Below, piece after piece: positions 46,371 through 49,242 of a stretch of 49,242 nucleotides of DNA; within the stretch, counting starts at the first letter, position 1; each line of letters starts with the position of its first letter. The notes under the pieces were generated by a model that had not been told where the DNA came from, ran no database searches, and worked only from the letters and a program-made list of their open reading frames with translations. The translations under genes were made by a program, and so were the position numbers. The DNA is taken from positions 1 through 49,242 of the forward strand of contig CALDOZ010000048.1 of the NCBI GenBank assembly GCA_937912025.1, read 5' to 3'. The DNA is from an uncultured Clostridia bacterium (lineage in GTDB: Bacteria > Bacillota > Clostridia > Christensenellales > Borkfalkiaceae).

Positions 46371-48946
46371 TATTTCGTTTCGTACCAAGTTTTACCTTCG
46401 TTAGCCTCTACTGTTAAAGGTACTTTAAGGCTAACGGCGTTTTCCATTTCTTCAACTAAAATTTTCTTTGCAATTTCTCTTTCAGATATAGGCGCGTCTA
46501 TAATAAGTTCGTCGTGAACTTGAAGTATAAGTTTAGCGCGTAGATTTTCTTTTTTAAGGCGGTTATATACGTTTACCATAGCAATTTTAATTATATCTGC
46601 AGAAGTGCCTTGAAGTGGCATATTCATTGCAGCGCGCTCGCTAAACGACTTTTTAGCAAAAATATGCGAGTTGATTTCCTTAATATATCTTTTCCTATTC
46701 AAAAGCGTGCTAACGTATCCGTTCTTACGCGCAAAATCAACGTTAGAGTCCATATACTCTTTAACACTTGGATAAGTTTCAAAATACTTAGCAATATATT
46801 GTTTTGCTTGCTTTGGAGAAATTTTTATATTCTTTGCAAGCCCAAAATCGCTTATGCCGTATATAATACCAAAGTTTACGGCTTTTGCGTTTCGGCGCAT
46901 TGAACTTGTTACTTCACTAAGCGGAACGTCGAATACTTGGCTTGCCGTTACCGAGTGAATATCACGACCTTCGTTATACGCTTTTATAAGTTCTTCACTA
47001 CCGCTAAAATGCGCAAGCAATCTAAGTTCTATTTGAGAATAATCGGCGTCAATTAAAACGCTATTTTCATCTCTTGCAATAAACAATTTTCTAAGTTCTC
47101 TACCTTCGTCTTCTCTAACGGGAATATTTTGAAGGTTTGGCTCTTTTGAAGAAAGTCTACCCGTTTGAGTAAGCGTTTGATTAAAACAAGTGTGAACAAG
47201 CCCCGTCTTTTTATCGATAAGCGACCTAAGTCCGTCAATATAAGTAGAGTTTAGTTTTTGTATAGTTCTATACCTTAAAATAAGCGGAATTATAGGGTGA
47301 GTATCGGCTATTGCTTCTAGTTCTTCGGCAGTCGTTGAATAACTACCCGTTTTTGTCTTTTTTCCCTTAGAAAGTCCTAATTTTTCATAAATTATTATAC
47401 CGAGTTGCTTAGGAGAATTTGGGTTAATTTGTTCGCCTGCAAGTTCGTTTATTTTTGTTGAAAGTTCGTTAAGTTCCGCTTTAAACTTTTCACCCATACC
47501 GTCAAGCGCTTTAACGTCAATTTTAAAGCCCGTAACTTGCATATCGAATAAAATTTTTGCAAGTGGAAGTTCAACGTCGTAGTAAAGCTTAGAAACGTTT
47601 TGACTTTCAACTTCGCTAATAAAACGCTTGTACAATGTGTATAAAGAATAGGCTGGAGTTTGAATATTAAGTGAATAATGCTCTAAAGTTTGTTCAAAAC
47701 TCTCTTCTTTGCCCGAAAAATCTATTAGATAACGTAAAATATCAACGTCGTCGTACTTAGCGTTAAATGATATATCAAAATCGCTTAAATACTCGGCTAA
47801 CTTTTTATACGAATAAACTATTACCTTTTTATTTTCGTTTTCTATATACGGCTTAATAAAGTTTAACACGTCAATATCAGAAAATCCTTCGTCAAAAAAC
47901 GCTTCTTTTTGCTTAATTTTATACTCAATACCGTCTTTTTCAACGTAAATATTAACTCCGTTATATAAAACGAGCGTAATACTATCATTACTTAAAACTT
48001 CTTCAATTTCGCTTATTGACGTAAGATTTTTTATAGAAATTTCTTCCTTTTTAGAAATAGGTTTTTCTTCATCATCACTAACTAAACTATCTTCAGTAAA
48101 AAGTTCAGTTCGCTTTAAAAGACCTTTAAAATCAAGTTCGCTAAAAGTTTTACGCGCCGTTTTATCAAACGGGAAAGTATAAGTTAAGTTTTCAATTTCA
48201 ACAGGAATTTTAGCGTCAACGTTAATAGTAGCAAGCGTTTTACTTAAAAACGCCATATCTCTACTTGCAATAATTTTTTCTTGAAGTTTACCCTTTAACT
48301 CGCTGACGTTTTGGTATAAATTTTCTACCGTTACATACGTTTGAACGAGATTGAGCGCCGTTTTTTCGCCTACGCCTTGAACGCCAGGAATATTATCTGA
48401 ACTATCGCCCATAAGCGCTTTAAGGTCTACTATTTGATATGGCAAAATACCCATCTTTTCACGGAAATTTTCGCTATTATAAACCTCAATATCAGAAATT
48501 CCACGACGAGTAAAATGAACGCTTGTAGACTCGTCAACAAGTTGAAAACTGTCTTTATCACCGGTAATTATAATTGTTTCGCCATCGTATTTTTTAGAAA
48601 GAGCGCCTATAATATCATCTGCTTCAAGACCAGGCTCTTCATAACAATATATACCTACGCTTTTAAGAACTTTTTTAAGTAAAGGTATTTGTGGGCGGAG
48701 TTCTTCAGGCATTGGTTTTCTTGTTCCTTTATACGCGTCGAACATTTTATGGCGAAAAGTTGGTTCGCGCCTATCAAACGCAACTAAAATATACTTGGGC
48801 GACTCTTCACTAATGAGTTTTACAAGCATATTCATAAAAGCGTATACGGCGTTTGTAGGCTGTCCGTTTTTGTCAGTTAAAAGCGGAGTTGCGTAAAACG
48901 CGCGATTTATTAAGCTGTTGCCGTCAATTAAAATAAGTTTATTCAT
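46370..48946 (-). CDS. polA: DNA polymerase I
   Basis: This 858-residue DNA polymerase I fills gaps and removes RNA primers during replication and excision repair. The N-terminal 5' nuclease domain (1 to about 290) has its acidic metal-site residues (LIDGNSL, DRREPTFRH, EADDIIGAL, TGDKDSFQL, GDSSDNIPGV). The middle domain (about 300-470) is the 3'-5' exonuclease fold but lacks the DxE catalytic residues, so proofreading is probably lost, as in many Firmicutes. The polymerase domain shows motif A DADYSQIELRLLAHFSG, motif B RRNAKAVNFGIIYGIS and motif C QVHDELIID. It is the first gene of the polA-coaE-transglycosylase run. The promoter at 49021-49049 fits; the ribosome binding site is weak. Confidence 0.97.
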   Translation of the reverse strand: MNKLILIDGNSLINRAFYATPLLTDKNGQPTNAVYAFMNMLVKLISEESPKYILVAFDRREPTFRHKMFDAYKGTRKPMPEELRPQIPLLKKVLKSVGIYCYEEPGLEADDIIGALSKKYDGETIIITGDKDSFQLVDESTSVHFTRRGISDIEVYNSENFREKMGILPYQIVDLKALMGDSSDNIPGVQGVGEKTALNLVQTYVTVENLYQNVSELKGKLQEKIIASRDMAFLSKTLATINVDAKIPVEIENLTYTFPFDKTARKTFSELDFKGLLKRTELFTEDSLVSDDEEKPISKKEEISIKNLTSISEIEEVLSNDSITLVLYNGVNIYVEKDGIEYKIKQKEAFFDEGFSDIDVLNFIKPYIENENKKVIVYSYKKLAEYLSDFDISFNAKYDDVDILRYLIDFSGKEESFEQTLEHYSLNIQTPAYSLYTLYKRFISEVESQNVSKLYYDVELPLAKILFDMQVTGFKIDVKALDGMGEKFKAELNELSTKINELAGEQINPNSPKQLGIIIYEKLGLSKGKKTKTGSYSTTAEELEAIADTHPIIPLILRYRTIQKLNSTYIDGLRSLIDKKTGLVHTCFNQTLTQTGRLSSKEPNLQNIPVREDEGRELRKLFIARDENSVLIDADYSQIELRLLAHFSGSEELIKAYNEGRDIHSVTASQVFDVPLSEVTSSMRRNAKAVNFGIIYGISDFGLAKNIKISPKQAKQYIAKYFETYPSVKEYMDSNVDFARKNGYVSTLLNRKRYIKEINSHIFAKKSFSERAAMNMPLQGTSADIIKIAMVNVYNRLKKENLRAKLILQVHDELIIDAPISEREIAKKILVEEMENAVSLKVPLTVEANEGKTWYETK

Positions 48947-49020
48947 AAATTACCAAGTTAAAATAATTGCTTTTTTATAATTATTGTGCTATTATATCTT
49001 TATAAAAATTATATACATTT

Positions 49021-49049
49021 AGTATTACACATTTTTTAAAAAAAAGCAA
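49021..49049 (-). promoter_or_regulatory. Probable promoter of polA
   Basis: On the minus strand TTGCTT (49044-49049), a 17-base spacer and AATACT (49021-49026), giving a leader of roughly 70 bases. Confidence 0.5.
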
Positions 49050-49066
49050 TACAATTTTAATATTTT

Positions 49067-49152
49067 GCCGCTGTGGTGGAATGGCAGACGCGACGGACTC
49101 AAAATCCGTTGTCAGCGATGACGTGTGGGTTCAAGTCCCACCAGCGGCACCA
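49067..49152 (+). tRNA. tRNA-Leu(CAA)
   Basis: An 86-base gene with acceptor stem GCCGCTG / CAGCGGC, discriminator A, and encoded CCA. Its anticodon stem-loop is ACGGA-CTCAAAA-TCCGT with anticodon CAA, reading UUG. A long variable arm (class II, TGTCAGCGATGACG) and T-arm GTGGGTTCAAGTCCCAC confirm leucine. A strong terminator follows directly. Confidence 0.97.
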
Positions 49153-49190
49153 AACAAAAAAGTCACTTAGTTTAGTGGCTTTTTTGTTTG
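49151..49190 (+). terminator. Terminator of tRNA-Leu
   Basis: A 17-bp stem (49151-49167 with 49174-49190, one G-U pair) contains A-rich and T-rich arms around AGTCACT / AGTGGCT with a 6-base loop. The remaining bases to 49242 show nothing recognisable. Confidence 0.9.
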
Positions 49191-49242
49191 CTATTGAAAA
49201 TTTTAAGTGGGACTTGATTGGGGGAGCAAATTGCGGTAGCAA

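Overview
The window looks like a chromosomal segment from a low-GC, Gram-positive-type bacterium, most likely an anaerobic gut Clostridia relative. The reasons are strong AGGAGG-type ribosome binding sites, many near-consensus sigma-A promoters with 17-base spacers, intrinsic terminators with T-runs, a sodium-pump decarboxylase membrane pair, and a scatter of glycan-degrading enzymes (GH2, GH36, GH38, a CE15-like esterase, NagA). No species can be named from the sequence alone.

Region 1 (about 75-13300, minus strand) is a tightly spaced six-gene operon with one good promoter. In transcription order it encodes a divergent Hsp70/actin-fold ATPase, an SNF2/DEAH-type helicase with a very cysteine-rich C-terminal domain, a zinc-cluster protein, a five-pass membrane protein displaying nine MBG/Ig-like repeats, a zinc-ribbon plus Sel1-repeat protein, and a coiled-coil protein with a short acidic tail. 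I do not recognise this set as a named system. It is my main candidate for something undescribed: a cytosolic ATPase/chaperone plus DNA translocase coupled to an envelope protein.

Region 2 (13.5-19.4 kb, plus strand) is metabolic: a probably leaderless 5-formyl-THF cyclo-ligase, a PlsC-type acyltransferase carrying an inserted zinc ribbon, a PHP-family phosphoesterase, and a GH2 beta-mannosidase that looks richer in GC than its neighbours.

Region 3 (19.6-28.3 kb) is an accessory/defence island next to a tRNA-Ser. It holds a cI/cro-like divergent HTH pair with three operators; a four-gene restriction-modification-like operon (SAM-binding fragment, Eco57I-like N6 methyltransferase, small zinc protein, T5orf172/GIY-YIG-like nuclease-helicase with a Tudor-like tail) under a divergent XRE controller with its palindromic operators; and a Fic protein plus a membrane protein behind a promoter preceded by 12-bp iterons. 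A duplicated tRNA 3' end with its own terminator marks the edge of the island.

Region 4 (28.5-34.6 kb) has a GH36-type alpha-galactosidase, a Mug-family DNA glycosylase, a CE15-like esterase, then a yybP-ykoY-like riboswitch with an expression-platform terminator ahead of a sodium-pump decarboxylase beta/gamma pair, an extragenic repeat, and a lone HEPN-domain protein with an RNxxxH motif.

Region 5 (34.7-49.2 kb) is mostly housekeeping on the minus strand: uvrB, a GH38 alpha-mannosidase, uvrA, a small membrane protein and nagA in one apparent operon; a pair of small membrane-anchored winged-helix-like proteins; then polA, coaE and a lytic transglycosylase with overlapping reading frames. It ends with a tRNA-Leu(CAA) and its terminator.
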